Shown here in pieces: positions 14,581 through 22,639 of a stretch of 42,504 bases of DNA. The DNA is from Caldivirga sp. MU80. GTDB lineage: Archaea; Thermoproteota; Thermoprotei; Thermoproteales; Thermocladiaceae. The first letter of the stretch is position 1; every line of letters begins with the position of its first letter. Position numbers and translations under genes: made by a program. The stretch is taken from assembly GCF_001663375.1 (NCBI RefSeq), contig NZ_LCTF01000022.1:1-42504 (forward strand). Direction: 5' to 3'. The notes under the pieces are model-generated. The model made no database searches. It saw only the letters and a program-made list of their open reading frames with translations, and had not been told where the DNA came from.

Positions 14581-15502
14581 GGTACCTAACGGCGTTCTCC
14601 ACAGCCATCAGTACAGCCCTCCTGGCCACCTCGGGCTGTGCACCACCGGCTATGTGGGGTGTGCCCAGGAAGTTGGGTAGGTTAAGTAAACTGGTCCTCG
14701 GGTTAAGCGACTCCCCTGAGCCGTAATCCCAGAAGACGTCCGTACCGTACCTCAACCCCCTCCTCGCGGTTAAGACCCTGTATAGGTCATCCTCCTTGAC
14801 TATGTCCCCCCTAGCCACGTTAACGACGATTGCATCCTCAGGTAGTAAGTTAAGCTCAGCCTCGCCGATAAGGCCCCTCGTGTGTTTAGTTAACGGAAGC
14901 GCAATAACCATGACATTAGCCCTCGGTAAAACATCCCTCAGCCTACTCACCGGGTAGGTTTCATCAAAGTAGGTGGCTGGCCTACCACTCCTGTTAACCC
15001 CAATTGTGCTCATGTTGAAGGCTGCCTTACCGATCCTAGCCACCTCAGTTCCAATACCCCCAGTCCCGAGGACGAGTAGGCTCTTACCCGTTAATTGCCT
15101 CGGTGAGTATGCTGGGTCATTTAGGTACCTGTCCCTGTCCATTAATCTTGAGTGAACTCCCTTAGCAAGGGTTAGTATTAGGGACCAGGCGTGTTCAGCT
15201 ACGGGCAGTGAGTAGGCCCCAGCATTGCTAAATATCCTAATGTTACTGGGTATTTGAGCGTACGGTAGGTGGTCAACGCCCGCTGAGAATGTTTGAATAA
15301 CCTCAAGGTTCGGCATGGCCCTAATCCACTTGGTCAGGTTGAACTCGCCTCCGCACCAGCATAGGAGTACATTAACCCTGCTCAGTATGTTAGGCAGCTC
15401 CGCCTCACCCACATCGGCTAATTCATAAACCTTGGCGTACTTGGCTAGGAGTTCCTTACCCTCCCCAGGGAGTTTTATCGTCGAGGCAGCAACCTTAGCC
15501 AT
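14531..15502 (-). CDS. D-isomer-specific 2-hydroxyacid dehydrogenase
   Basis: 323 residues from ATG 15502. It has the NAD-binding Rossmann motif GTGGIGTEVARIG, the catalytic-arginine segment NVARGDIV and the terminal catalytic-His segment GTPHIAGG, all typical of the D-2-hydroxyacid dehydrogenase family. The N-terminal catalytic half contains VIQTFSAGVDHLPY. The exact substrate (3-phosphoglycerate, glyoxylate, hydroxypyruvate or other) is not set by sequence. There is no ACT domain, which argues against a feedback-regulated SerA. ATG 15502 is chosen over ATG 15514 because the AT-rich box at 15524-15535 is 27 nt upstream of 15502. It converges with aroD with a 50-bp overlap. Confidence 0.9.
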   Translation of the reverse strand: MAKVAASTIKLPGEGKELLAKYAKVYELADVGEAELPNILSRVNVLLCWCGGEFNLTKWIRAMPNLEVIQTFSAGVDHLPYAQIPSNIRIFSNAGAYSLPVAEHAWSLILTLAKGVHSRLMDRDRYLNDPAYSPRQLTGKSLLVLGTGGIGTEVARIGKAAFNMSTIGVNRSGRPATYFDETYPVSRLRDVLPRANVMVIALPLTKHTRGLIGEAELNLLPEDAIVVNVARGDIVKEDDLYRVLTARRGLRYGTDVFWDYGSGESLNPRTSLLNLPNFLGTPHIAGGAQPEVARRAVLMAVENAVRYLRGESPLNEVDRGDYV

Positions 15503-15567
15503 AACTAGGGTCATTAATGGCGGTAAAAATAATTAACTCCCTGGATTAATAAAATACACGTTAGCTG

Positions 15568-15597
15568 GCTGGTACTCTTAAAAAGGGGAGTCCCAGC
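15568..15597. promoter_or_regulatory. Inverted repeat framing the upp TATA box (candidate operator)
   Basis: GCTGGTACTC (15568-15577) and GAGTCCCAGC (15588-15597) form a 10-bp inverted repeat with one mismatch. The 10-nt spacer TTAAAAAGGG is the core of the probable TATA box. A protein bound to both arms would block TBP access. The box is about 34 nt before the ATG at 15616, leaving a short leader with a GAGGTGG Shine-Dalgarno sequence (15601-15607), unlike most genes here. Confidence 0.5.
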
Positions 15598-15615
15598 AAA
15601 TGAGGTGGTGGGTAG

Positions 15616-16275
15616 ATGGGTAGGGTTGTTGTTGTGGATCACCCATTAGCCCAGGACATATTAACGACGCTTAGGGATAGGAACACCAAGCAGATTGAGT
15701 TCAGGAAGGGGTTGGTTAGGTTAGGTAGGTTGATTGGCTACGAGATAATAAGGTCCTTCGAAACCTACGAGGTTGAGGTTGAGACACCCCTGGGCGTTAA
15801 GGCTAGGGGGGTTAGGGTTAAGGACATGGATAAGGTGATTATAATCCAGATACTAAGGGCCGCCATGCCAATGGTTGAGGGTTTGTTGAAGGCCTTTCCA
15901 GCAGCCAGGATAGGCGTAATAAGCGCCAGGAGGGTTGAGAACACCCACGTGCCCGGTTCAATGGAGTTTCAGATAGACGTTGGCTACTACAGAATCCCCG
16001 AGATACACGGCGACGATACGTTGATAATAGTGGACCCAATGCTAGCCACGGGCTCAACAATACTGTCAGCCCTAAGCATAGCGTATAGGCATGGTAAACC
16101 AAGGAGGACCATAACCGTCCACGTCATAGGGACTAAGTACGCCATAGATAGGATCACGGCGAAGTACCCTGAGGTGGACATTTACCTAGTGGCCATTGAC
16201 CCAACGCTCAATGAGAGGGGTTTCATAGTGCCGGGGCTTGGGGATGCAGGGGATAGGGCCTATGGGGAGGCTTAA
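15616..16275 (+). CDS. upp: Uracil phosphoribosyltransferase
   Basis: 219 residues. It carries the PRPP-binding loop IIVDPMLATGST and the uracil-binding C-terminus ERGFIVPGLGDAGDRAYG, plus the conserved VAIDPTLN. It converts uracil and PRPP to UMP for pyrimidine salvage. The start has a Shine-Dalgarno sequence, and the promoter carries an inverted repeat around its TATA box. Its last 4 bases overlap the convergent flavoprotein gene. Confidence 0.95.
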   Translation: MGRVVVVDHPLAQDILTTLRDRNTKQIEFRKGLVRLGRLIGYEIIRSFETYEVEVETPLGVKARGVRVKDMDKVIIIQILRAAMPMVEGLLKAFPAARIGVISARRVENTHVPGSMEFQIDVGYYRIPEIHGDDTLIIVDPMLATGSTILSALSIAYRHGKPRRTITVHVIGTKYAIDRITAKYPEVDIYLVAIDPTLNERGFIVPGLGDAGDRAYGEA

Positions 16276-17348
16276 GACCTCCAGCTACCGCCCCTCTTAC
16301 CCCCAGTCTCTAGGAATGCCTCAACGGATTGCGCAATCCTCATGCCGTGGGCCAGGGCCTTACCTATCAACGTTGGCCCATTGGTAACGTCACCGGCAGC
16401 GAAGACACCAAGCCTCCTCGTCCTACCCTGGGCGTCGGTGTCAATTGTACCGTTCTGCCTTAAGGTTACACCACAGCACTCCTTCCTCATGGGTGGCGTA
16501 GGTATTTCACCTATGGCCGATATTAAGGTGTCCACGCTAACCACGAACTCAGAGCCAGGTATGGGCTCGGGGGCCGGTCTACCTGAGGCATCAGGCTTAC
16601 CAAGCCTCATCTTAACTAGTTTAACGGCCTCAACGGCCTCCTTACCACTAGCCTCAACCGGTAGGGTTAACTCCATGAGCTTAACACCCCTCTGGATGAG
16701 CCTATTTATCTCGGCCTTACCGGCGGGGGCCTCGTTAATCGTCCTCCTGTAGGATAGGTAAACCTCCCTAGCCCCCTCAAGCTGGGACTCTATCGCTGCA
16801 TCCACGGCGGTTAAACCAGCCCCAACAACCATTGACTTTAAACCTGTTCTGTAAACCTCGGACTTGGGTAAGTAACCGTGCTGGCTCGCGTATATCCTGA
16901 ACAGGTAGTCGAGGGCTAGGTAGGACCCCTTAAGGTCCTCGCCAGGTATCCTGAGTCTCCTGGATTCCCACGTGCCCGTCGCTATTATGACTGCGTCGTA
17001 CCTGTCAATCAACTCCTCAAGGTGAACCTTACTCTTAACGAACTGGTCACCCTCGATCCTGTACTCATCATCACAAATAACCTTAACATTAGTGAAGAAG
17101 TTAACCCCAAGCTCCCTAAGCTCCTCTACACCAGCCCTAACGTTCTTCCATGGCAGCCTCCAGTTGGGTATCGCAAAAAGCGTCATGCCACCTGGTTCAG
17201 GCATCCTATCATAAACATCAACATCATAACCCTTACATATAAGGTAACCAGCCGCACCAAGGCCAGCGGGACCCGCCCCAATTATGGCAACCCTACCCTG
17301 CCTCTTGGCTATCTTTTGCCCAGGGCTACACTTCAAGGCAAACTTCAT
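16272..17348 (-). CDS. GltD-like FAD/NAD(P)-dependent oxidoreductase
   Basis: 358 residues. The N-terminal FAD-binding motif VAIIGAGPAGLGAAGYL is followed by PEPGGMTLFAIPNWRLP and a second nucleotide-binding site (SMVVGAGLTAVDAAIE). Near the C-terminus comes GVFAAGDVTNGPTLIGKALAHG, the pattern of glutamate synthase small subunits and related electron-transfer flavoproteins (such as NfnB). The usual N-terminal two-cluster ferredoxin domain is missing, so it is the flavin core only. No large glutamate synthase subunit or partner is nearby, and the electron partners are unknown. The ATG at 17348 is 25 nt from a TATA-like TAATTAAAAA (minus strand, 17369-17378). It converges with upp. Confidence 0.85.
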   Translation of the reverse strand: MKFALKCSPGQKIAKRQGRVAIIGAGPAGLGAAGYLICKGYDVDVYDRMPEPGGMTLFAIPNWRLPWKNVRAGVEELRELGVNFFTNVKVICDDEYRIEGDQFVKSKVHLEELIDRYDAVIIATGTWESRRLRIPGEDLKGSYLALDYLFRIYASQHGYLPKSEVYRTGLKSMVVGAGLTAVDAAIESQLEGAREVYLSYRRTINEAPAGKAEINRLIQRGVKLMELTLPVEASGKEAVEAVKLVKMRLGKPDASGRPAPEPIPGSEFVVSVDTLISAIGEIPTPPMRKECCGVTLRQNGTIDTDAQGRTRRLGVFAAGDVTNGPTLIGKALAHGMRIAQSVEAFLETGGKRGGSWRS

Positions 17349-17455
17349 AAATAGGTTACGCCTACCGGTTTTTAATTATTTTCCCAGCGGTTGAGAAAAT
17401 GGGGCTAATGCCTTGGCTACGTGTATTTTACATATTAGATAAAGCAACGTATCCG

Positions 17456-17980
17456 TTAACCCTGCTCCTTAACTACACTTGGCCTTGATTCACAGGCTAG
17501 CCTACCTGCCTCATATGGGTCAGCCACGTACACTATCCTTGAGGTCCTCCTTTGGTCAACGTAATCCGGGAAGGCCAATTCAAGCCTGTCGGTGGGGAAC
17601 CCCGTGCCCTTAAGCACTATGGTTGGTTTACCCATTGCGTACGCCATTAAAACCTCCATTATTGTCCCAGCAGCCCCACCAAGCGCCACCACTGAGTCGC
17701 TGCTCCTAACGAGGACCACTGACCTCTCCCTAAACTCCATACCAGTCCTAACTACAATAGCCCCACTGGGTGTTTCAATGTCCTCATGCTCAATAGGCAG
17801 TATTAACACGACCCTAAGTCCCCTTGAAATAGCCTCATCAGCAACCACCCTCATTAAACCCCAGTAACCCCCAAGCAGCACCGTTGGCCTACACGTCATT
17901 AACCCATCCACAACACCCCTAACAGCCTTAACATGCTCATCGTTGTAATCACCGCTATGGGCAGCTATAGCCACCTGCAC
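17456..17980 (-). CDS. LOG-family / SLOG-fold protein (TIGR00725-like)
   Basis: 174 residues from GTG 17980. It starts with a Rossmann-like strand (VAIAAHSGDY) and has LLGGYWGLMRVVADEAISRG and GGAAGTIMEVLMAYAMGKP, the GGxxGTxxE signature of the LOG/TIGR00725 group. Relatives release cytokinin-like bases from nucleotide monophosphates, but the archaeal members are uncharacterised, so the substrate is left open. The start follows from a minus-strand TATA box (CCTTTATAC, 18001-18009) 25 nt before GTG 17980. The longer frame from 18040 would begin upstream of that box. Confidence 0.75.
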   Translation of the reverse strand: MQVAIAAHSGDYNDEHVKAVRGVVDGLMTCRPTVLLGGYWGLMRVVADEAISRGLRVVLILPIEHEDIETPSGAIVVRTGMEFRERSVVLVRSSDSVVALGGAAGTIMEVLMAYAMGKPTIVLKGTGFPTDRLELAFPDYVDQRRTSRIVYVADPYEAGRLACESRPSVVKEQG

Positions 17981-18435
17981 TTGGCTAACATACCCCTGGA
18001 GTATAAAGGCATTACCGTTTCTCGGTGGGTGGTGGTTCACTGGTTCCCCATAATCTACCTCTTAACGGCTTTGTTGTGAACCACCCCCAGCTGCGGGAGT
18101 AAGTTCCCACCGATCACCCAGCGGTTCACATCATTCTCCTCACCGAAGACAGTTCTCCAAGGTCCCCTTCACCAAGCTCACCGCATTCACCCAACCAATG
18201 ATTAATAACGCAGAAACTTATAATGTTTCACCCTTTGCTCACGGCATTAAACGAAAATAAGTATCACAAATAATTGAGAAAAACAGAAATAGTCCTCACT
18301 TAAGTGGCTGCATTAGTTTAATGTTAACTACTTTCCTCTATTCCTATCCCCCCTTATTGGGTATCATGCTTGGCATGGCCCCAGGCCCTTGACATCAGAT
18401 TTATTAAGGTGGTGTTGGGCTTAGCGATGTAAGTA
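17981..18435. other. Intergenic region with inverted repeats; possible small RNA
   Basis: No protein gene is supported. GGTGGTTCAC (18031-18040) and GTGAACCACC (18076-18085) are a perfect 10-bp inverted repeat. GTGAACC (18076-18082) can alternatively pair with GGTTCAC (18123-18129), closing a 54-nt arm with inner GCTG/CAGC and GGGA/TCCC pairs. Upstream on the minus strand a good TATA-like box (ACATTATAAGTT, 18214-18225) points towards this structure, with no open frame longer than about 16 codons behind it. This suggests a minus-strand small RNA from about 18195 to 18060. The DUF373 promoter (TTTATTAAGG, 18398-18407) is at the right end. Confidence 0.4.
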
Positions 18436-19491
18436 ATGGTTGAGGAGAGGATACTGGTGCTTTGTGTAGATAGAGATAATGATGTGGGGGAGAGGTTGGG
18501 CGTTAAGACCCCAGTTATCGGTAGGGATAATGTCTTAAAGGTTGGGTTGGACTACATAGTCAGGTACCCTGATGACTCAGATGCCAATGCCATATTTGGG
18601 GCCGTTAAGGTTTACGACGGTTTAAGGCCAATTTACGGTGACAACATTGAGGTTGCATTGGTGACCGGGAGTAGTGGCGGCGACGTTGAGGCTGACTTAA
18701 AGGTTATGGCGGAGTTGGATAGGGTTTTAAGTGTCTTTAACGCCGACGGCATAATACTTGTCTCAGACGGGCCTTCCGATGAGGTTGTACTTCCCCTAAT
18801 ACAATCCAGGAAGACTGTTGTGTCGGTTAAGAGGATTGTGGTTAAGCAGACTAGGAGCGTTGAGGACTTCGCCGTCTTGAGCAGGTATTACATCAGGAAG
18901 GCCTTCCTTGACCCTGAGTGGAGGCGTTACACCCTGGGGCTACCAGGCCTCATAATAGCCCTCTACGGCTTATGGATCCTGATACCCCAGTCAATAAAGC
19001 CCATAATAGCGTCATCAATATCACTACTACTGGGCTTAGCGCTACTCTTCATAGCCTTCAACGCCTATAGGCCTCTAGTACTCTTCATTAGGCGTTACGA
19101 GGTCACCTTCTTCACCATACTCGTCACAGCCATTGTGATGGGGATGTACATAAACGCCTACTCAACCGTATTAAGGAGTAACCCATACCCACTGCTCATC
19201 GGTAAACCATTGACGTTACCTGAACTACTAGGCATAATATACGGCGTCCTGGTTGCCGTCCTGGTCCTGGAGACGTACACGAAGACTCATAGGATACCCT
19301 ACGGCCACATAGCCTCAATATCACTGATATCACCCCTAACTGGCTTATCCTCAATAATAACCCCTGGCTTTAACATAGAGTCACTCATGCTTTTCTTAAC
19401 AATATACATACTGATCAATATACTTGTACTAGCGTTAATATTCTTAATCAGGAGGCATGAGAGGAGGATGAGGATTGAGGGGAGGAGTTAA
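18436..19491 (+). CDS. DUF373 membrane protein
   Basis: 351 residues. The N-terminus ILVLCVDRDNDVGERLGVKTPVIGRDNVL is the hallmark of DUF373. It is followed by a soluble alpha/beta domain (ALVTGSSGGDVEADLKVMAEL, GIILVSDGPSDE) of about 150 residues and then about six to seven hydrophobic helices. Family members are archaeal and have no known function. The 3' end overlaps the next gene by 17 bp, so the two are probably co-translated. A TATA-like box lies at 18398-18407, about 34 nt before the ATG. Confidence 0.88.
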   Translation: MVEERILVLCVDRDNDVGERLGVKTPVIGRDNVLKVGLDYIVRYPDDSDANAIFGAVKVYDGLRPIYGDNIEVALVTGSSGGDVEADLKVMAELDRVLSVFNADGIILVSDGPSDEVVLPLIQSRKTVVSVKRIVVKQTRSVEDFAVLSRYYIRKAFLDPEWRRYTLGLPGLIIALYGLWILIPQSIKPIIASSISLLLGLALLFIAFNAYRPLVLFIRRYEVTFFTILVTAIVMGMYINAYSTVLRSNPYPLLIGKPLTLPELLGIIYGVLVAVLVLETYTKTHRIPYGHIASISLISPLTGLSSIITPGFNIESLMLFLTIYILINILVLALIFLIRRHERRMRIEGRS

Positions 19492-20296
19492 GGTTCACGT
19501 CACATTGAGGAGGTTGATGGGGGTTGAGTTAGCGTGCCTCGAATTAGGAACCTTAGTTAGGCTTAGCGGCCTAGGTGTAGGTAACTTTAAGTGTGGGGAT
19601 GGTTGGGCTGAGTTTACCCTTAGTAATGACGTTAACGCACTATTGAGAGTAATGGACAGGGCGGCGTTGGTGAGGGAGGTTAGGGTTAACGGTGTTAGGC
19701 ATAGGCCAACCCTAGTTAACGCTCTACCGCAGGTTGTTAAGACTGATTCACCGCATTTAAACCCACTTCACGCATTGCTAATGATAAACCTATCAGGGGT
19801 TAGGGAAGGGCCACTCCTTGACCCATTCTCGGGGTTAGGCACCATACCCAGGGTTGCGGGTAGGCTAGGCATATGGGCTGTGGGTTGCGACATCAAGAAC
19901 CCGCATGACGCCATTTGCGACGCCTCAAACCCACCGGTAAGGTCCCACTCAATTCAAGCAGTGGTCACTGACCCACCTTTCAACAGGGTTTTCAGGGTTG
20001 GGATAAGGCTTAGTGGCTTATACTTAGGCTTCCTTGAATCGATCATTGACGCCTTAACCGACGAGGGGGCTGTGGTAATGATGACCCCTTCATATCTGCT
20101 CAGCCTCATCATTGATGAGGCATATGCAATGGGGCTTACACCATACTGCCTGGGCGTTGACCACGTGCATGGAGCCTTATCAAGGTTCATAGTTTGCCTA
20201 AGCAAGTCAAACAAGCACCCAGGGGTGGTAACGTTAATAAGCCTCATCGGTAACACAGTTAACCTAACTGGTGATGAGGCTGAGCTAAAACGATGA
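19475..20296 (+). CDS. THUMP/Trm-G10-type RNA N2-guanine methyltransferase
   Basis: 273 residues. The AdoMet motif DPFSGLGTIPRVA and the catalytic TDPPFNR (motif IV) are arranged as in the Trm-G10/Trm11 group, which makes m2G or m2,2G in tRNA. The preceding DSPHLNPLHALLMINLSG matches the usual segment before motif I. The N-terminal about 100 residues would correspond to a shortened THUMP-like RNA-binding part. The start is uncertain: TTG 19475 overlaps DUF373, while ATG 19517 follows a GAGGAGG. A tRNA gene lies just downstream. Confidence 0.78.
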   Translation: MRGGVKVHVTLRRLMGVELACLELGTLVRLSGLGVGNFKCGDGWAEFTLSNDVNALLRVMDRAALVREVRVNGVRHRPTLVNALPQVVKTDSPHLNPLHALLMINLSGVREGPLLDPFSGLGTIPRVAGRLGIWAVGCDIKNPHDAICDASNPPVRSHSIQAVVTDPPFNRVFRVGIRLSGLYLGFLESIIDALTDEGAVVMMTPSYLLSLIIDEAYAMGLTPYCLGVDHVHGALSRFIVCLSKSNKHPGVVTLISLIGNTVNLTGDEAELKR

Positions 20297-20509
20297 GTGA
20301 GTGCTTATGAGCCTACTGACACGGCGAAAGGAAAAGGTATTGCTCCATTAGATTTTGTTTAAGCGAGCGCCCTCAACCCCTCAGTAAGGCTGAGCGCCAA
20401 CCCCATCCATGGCCGAGAGACCATTAGGTCTCCATGTGTGTTTGGGAGAAAACCTTAAAATCGCTTGTTCAAGGAGCCATGAGGCCCCGGTAGCTCAGCC
20501 CGGTTGGAG

Positions 20510-20549
20510 GGCCCCCTGGGTTAACGAACACCCTAGGGCCCGGCTTAAG
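20510..20549 (+). other. tRNA-Thr intron 1, non-canonical position
   Basis: This 40-nt insert separates GGTTGGAG from CGCCCGCC near positions 24/25 of the tRNA. A shift of about a base is possible because of the repeated G. It can form GGCCC/GGGCC-type pairing with the exon edges, as needed for a bulge-helix-bulge splice site. Confidence 0.8.
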
Positions 20550-20562
20550 CGCCCGCCTTGTA

Positions 20563-20575
20563 GCGGATGCAGGAT
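20563..20575 (+). other. tRNA-Thr intron 2, position 37/38
   Basis: The 13-nt insert GCGGATGCAGGAT lies directly after A37 of the anticodon loop. Its removal restores the loop CTTGTAA closed by CCCGC/GCGGG. It is among the shortest archaeal tRNA introns. Confidence 0.82.
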
Positions 20576-20620
20576 AGCGGGAGGTCCCGGGTTCGAATCC
20601 CGGCCGGGGCTCCAGCATAG

Positions 20621-21016
20621 TCAACCAGTCTTCATTGATCTTAACGATTCGTTAAACCGCTCAGCATACTTACCGGTTACGTACATCACGACGCCTATAC
20701 TGGCATCCTTACCAGCCACTGCTATTAGGGTTAGGTCACCGTATAGCCGCTCAGCGTAAAGCACATAACCAGAGTAGCTGACCAGCATGTACTCAACGTC
20801 ACCGAGCCTGGTTTTAAGGCCCAGGCCCTTTAGTTGATTAGCGGCTAATGTGTATAGGGCTGAGATGGCGTTAACGTCAAGGTCAATCAGGGTCCTGTAC
20901 ATTATCGGCAACCCCTCATCATTGGTAATTATGATTCCAAGGACATCGCCCCCAACATCCCTTAGATACGAGTCCACCAACTCCCTTAATCTAACCATTA
21001 ACCCACTCTTACTCAT
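20621..21016 (-). CDS. Roadblock/LC7-domain protein
   Basis: 131 residues with the roadblock pattern: a first helix (MVRLRELVDSYLRDV), a strand pair (VLGIIITNDEGLPIMYRT), the central helix (ISALYTLAANQLKGLGL) and the strands YMLVSYSGYVLYAERLYGDLTLIAVAG. In archaea and bacteria these small dimeric proteins usually regulate P-loop GTPases or ATPases. The next gene on the same strand encodes a P-loop ATPase. It has its own promoter (AT-rich box near 21038-21049, 28 nt before the ATG), which contains a 6-bp inverted repeat (ATTACG/CGTAAT, 21043-21058). Confidence 0.8.
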   Translation of the reverse strand: MSKSGLMVRLRELVDSYLRDVGGDVLGIIITNDEGLPIMYRTLIDLDVNAISALYTLAANQLKGLGLKTRLGDVEYMLVSYSGYVLYAERLYGDLTLIAVAGKDASIGVVMYVTGKYAERFNESLRSMKTG

Positions 21017-21145
21017 TAATAAGCGCCAGTACTGAAGGTTTAATTACGTTACCGTAATCATAAGAAGGGGGTTCATCGGTAAACCTGAATGTTAAGCAAG
21101 TTGCGTGAACTAACCCTTATAAAAAATGAGGTACCGTAGCGTGAA

Positions 21146-22450
21146 TTACTTCACGTTTTCCTCAATAGCCTTAAGGATGCTGCCAGCCTCTACATTAACC
21201 TTCCTTCCCTCTATCATCGCCCTTAAGGCCCAGTAGTAAGCTGGAAGCTGGTAAGCGTAGTGTTCACCGATCCATGGTTCACTTGGTAATTCAGATAACG
21301 GTTCAGTCATGGGTATGTTCACCCTGAGGAGGATGTTTAATTCGAAGAGCCTGCGTAGTAGTGGGTTCTGCTCTACGTAAAGGTCATTAAGCGCCACGGC
21401 ATCGGGTTGGCCGACAAATTGTTCATCACGCTTAAGCTCAGTCCTCATTACCCGCTGCCCTGACTCAATTAACCAGTTCAATTCTTCATTGCTCATAAAC
21501 CCTGTTAGGAAATCCACAACCCTAGCTCTAAGCCACTTATCCACAACCCACCCATACCTAAGCGCCAAGTATTCAAGCTCCCTAACATTACCACCCATTA
21601 AATTCCAGAGCAACTTAACATCAATGTCACTGGAGGCTCCCGTTAAATCGGCAACATCCTTAACCACGCATTCGAAGGCTGCCTTAGGCAGGCTCCAGAA
21701 GAGGTATGGTGTGGTGAGTGCCTTGGCCTTGGATATTAAGGTCTCTGCAACCTTCATCGCCGCTTGGTCACTTACGGCGAATAGGATCTTCTTAGCCTTG
21801 CCCGTTAATTCACCCCACAAATCCCTTGAGGGGTTCTCCAGGGAGTTGGCGAAGAAGCTCGCCTTCGTGGATAGTATAATGTAGCTGTTGACGCCAACTC
21901 TCTCCTTTAGGAAGTCGTCAAGGCCATCATAGATTATCACCAGGTTTTCGACATCACTAGTGCTGTTCCTGTATTTATCTAAAATAGCTTTTATGATGTA
22001 CCTAGCCGCATCAAGCACCTGCCCAAGGTCGATGGATATTGAGCCAGGTGAAGGGCCTATTGGAACGTTAACCCTCACCATACCTTCCAGCTTGCTCACT
22101 ATTTCATCCCTCCTACTAATGAGGCCCCTTGGTAACTCCGCCTGAATAGCATCCCTGGTGAAGTTCATGTATACTATTAAAATACCTGTGGGTTGATTAA
22201 TAGAGTTGATCACTTGAGCCATTGTTGATAAGAACGTGGTCTTCCCTGCGCCATACGGCCCATATATGAAGCCGAGGCCACTGTACCTCAACACCTCCCT
22301 GAAGAATAACCCAGCCTCATGCTCCCTATCCCTAAATTGAATCATGTATCTGCCGCCAAAGGGTACCCTAACGTTACGCATCTTACCTATGAGTGCATCC
22401 ACTAGCCCACCAATGCCTTCACTACGCCCACTCATACTAGTTTGATGCAT
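21146..22450 (-). CDS. P-loop ATPase of archaeal AAA/STAND-like type
   Basis: 434 residues. Walker A is GPYGAGKTT, about residue 65, and Walker B is NLVIIYDGLDDF with a DD pair. The N-terminus (FRDREHEAGLFFREVL) resembles the lead-in of archaeal ATPase-family proteins, which bind ATP next to a peptide or nucleic acid clamp. A C-terminal helical half follows, with a possible winged-helix-like part (LLWNLMGGNVRELEYLALRYG). Its function is unknown. A TATA-like box (minus strand CTTTAATAAT) near 22468-22478 would start transcription close to 22446, so the first codon is ATG 22450 or ATG 22435. The roadblock gene lies downstream on the same strand, 129 bp away. Confidence 0.72.
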   Translation of the reverse strand: MHQTSMSGRSEGIGGLVDALIGKMRNVRVPFGGRYMIQFRDREHEAGLFFREVLRYSGLGFIYGPYGAGKTTFLSTMAQVINSINQPTGILIVYMNFTRDAIQAELPRGLISRRDEIVSKLEGMVRVNVPIGPSPGSISIDLGQVLDAARYIIKAILDKYRNSTSDVENLVIIYDGLDDFLKERVGVNSYIILSTKASFFANSLENPSRDLWGELTGKAKKILFAVSDQAAMKVAETLISKAKALTTPYLFWSLPKAAFECVVKDVADLTGASSDIDVKLLWNLMGGNVRELEYLALRYGWVVDKWLRARVVDFLTGFMSNEELNWLIESGQRVMRTELKRDEQFVGQPDAVALNDLYVEQNPLLRRLFELNILLRVNIPMTEPLSELPSEPWIGEHYAYQLPAYYWALRAMIEGRKVNVEAGSILKAIEENVK

Positions 22451-22639
22451 CCATAACTCATGAGGATATTATTAAAGCTATCTATGTGATTCACCATTCC
22501 CAATCCTCAATGCCTTAGCTGCGAAACGGTAAGCAGCCCTATGGTGGCGGCTAACCCATGGGCAAAGTGTTGAGTGGCATTAAAGTATAAAGTAAGTATA
22601 AATCTATTAAGTTACTGCACTTTACCCTAAACGTACCCT

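Larger units (their letters stand above)
20484..20614 (+). tRNA. tRNA-Thr(TGT) with two introns
   Basis: The acceptor stem GCCCCGG (20484-20490) pairs with CCGGGGC (20604-20610), followed by discriminator T and an encoded CCA. The T arm is CCGGG-TTCGAAT-CCCGG. The anticodon TGT is at 20559-20561 in the loop CTTGTA. The tRNA folds only if two inserts are removed: 20510-20549 (40 nt, in the D-arm 3' strand) and 20563-20575 (13 nt, canonical 37/38 position). After removal the D stem is GCTC/GAGC and the anticodon stem is CCCGC/GCGGG. Multiple, non-canonical introns are typical of Thermoproteales. A TATA-like CCTTAAAATC (20453-20462) is 27 nt upstream. Confidence 0.93.

Noticed and set aside
20409..20759. 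A 116-codon plus-strand frame
   Set aside because: It runs through the tRNA-Thr gene and into the opposite-strand roadblock gene.
9892..22567. An identical 13-mer CCCATGGGCAAAG in two spacers (9892-9904 and 22555-22567)
   Set aside because: Dozens of shared 13-mers are expected by chance in a window of this size, and the flanks do not match.
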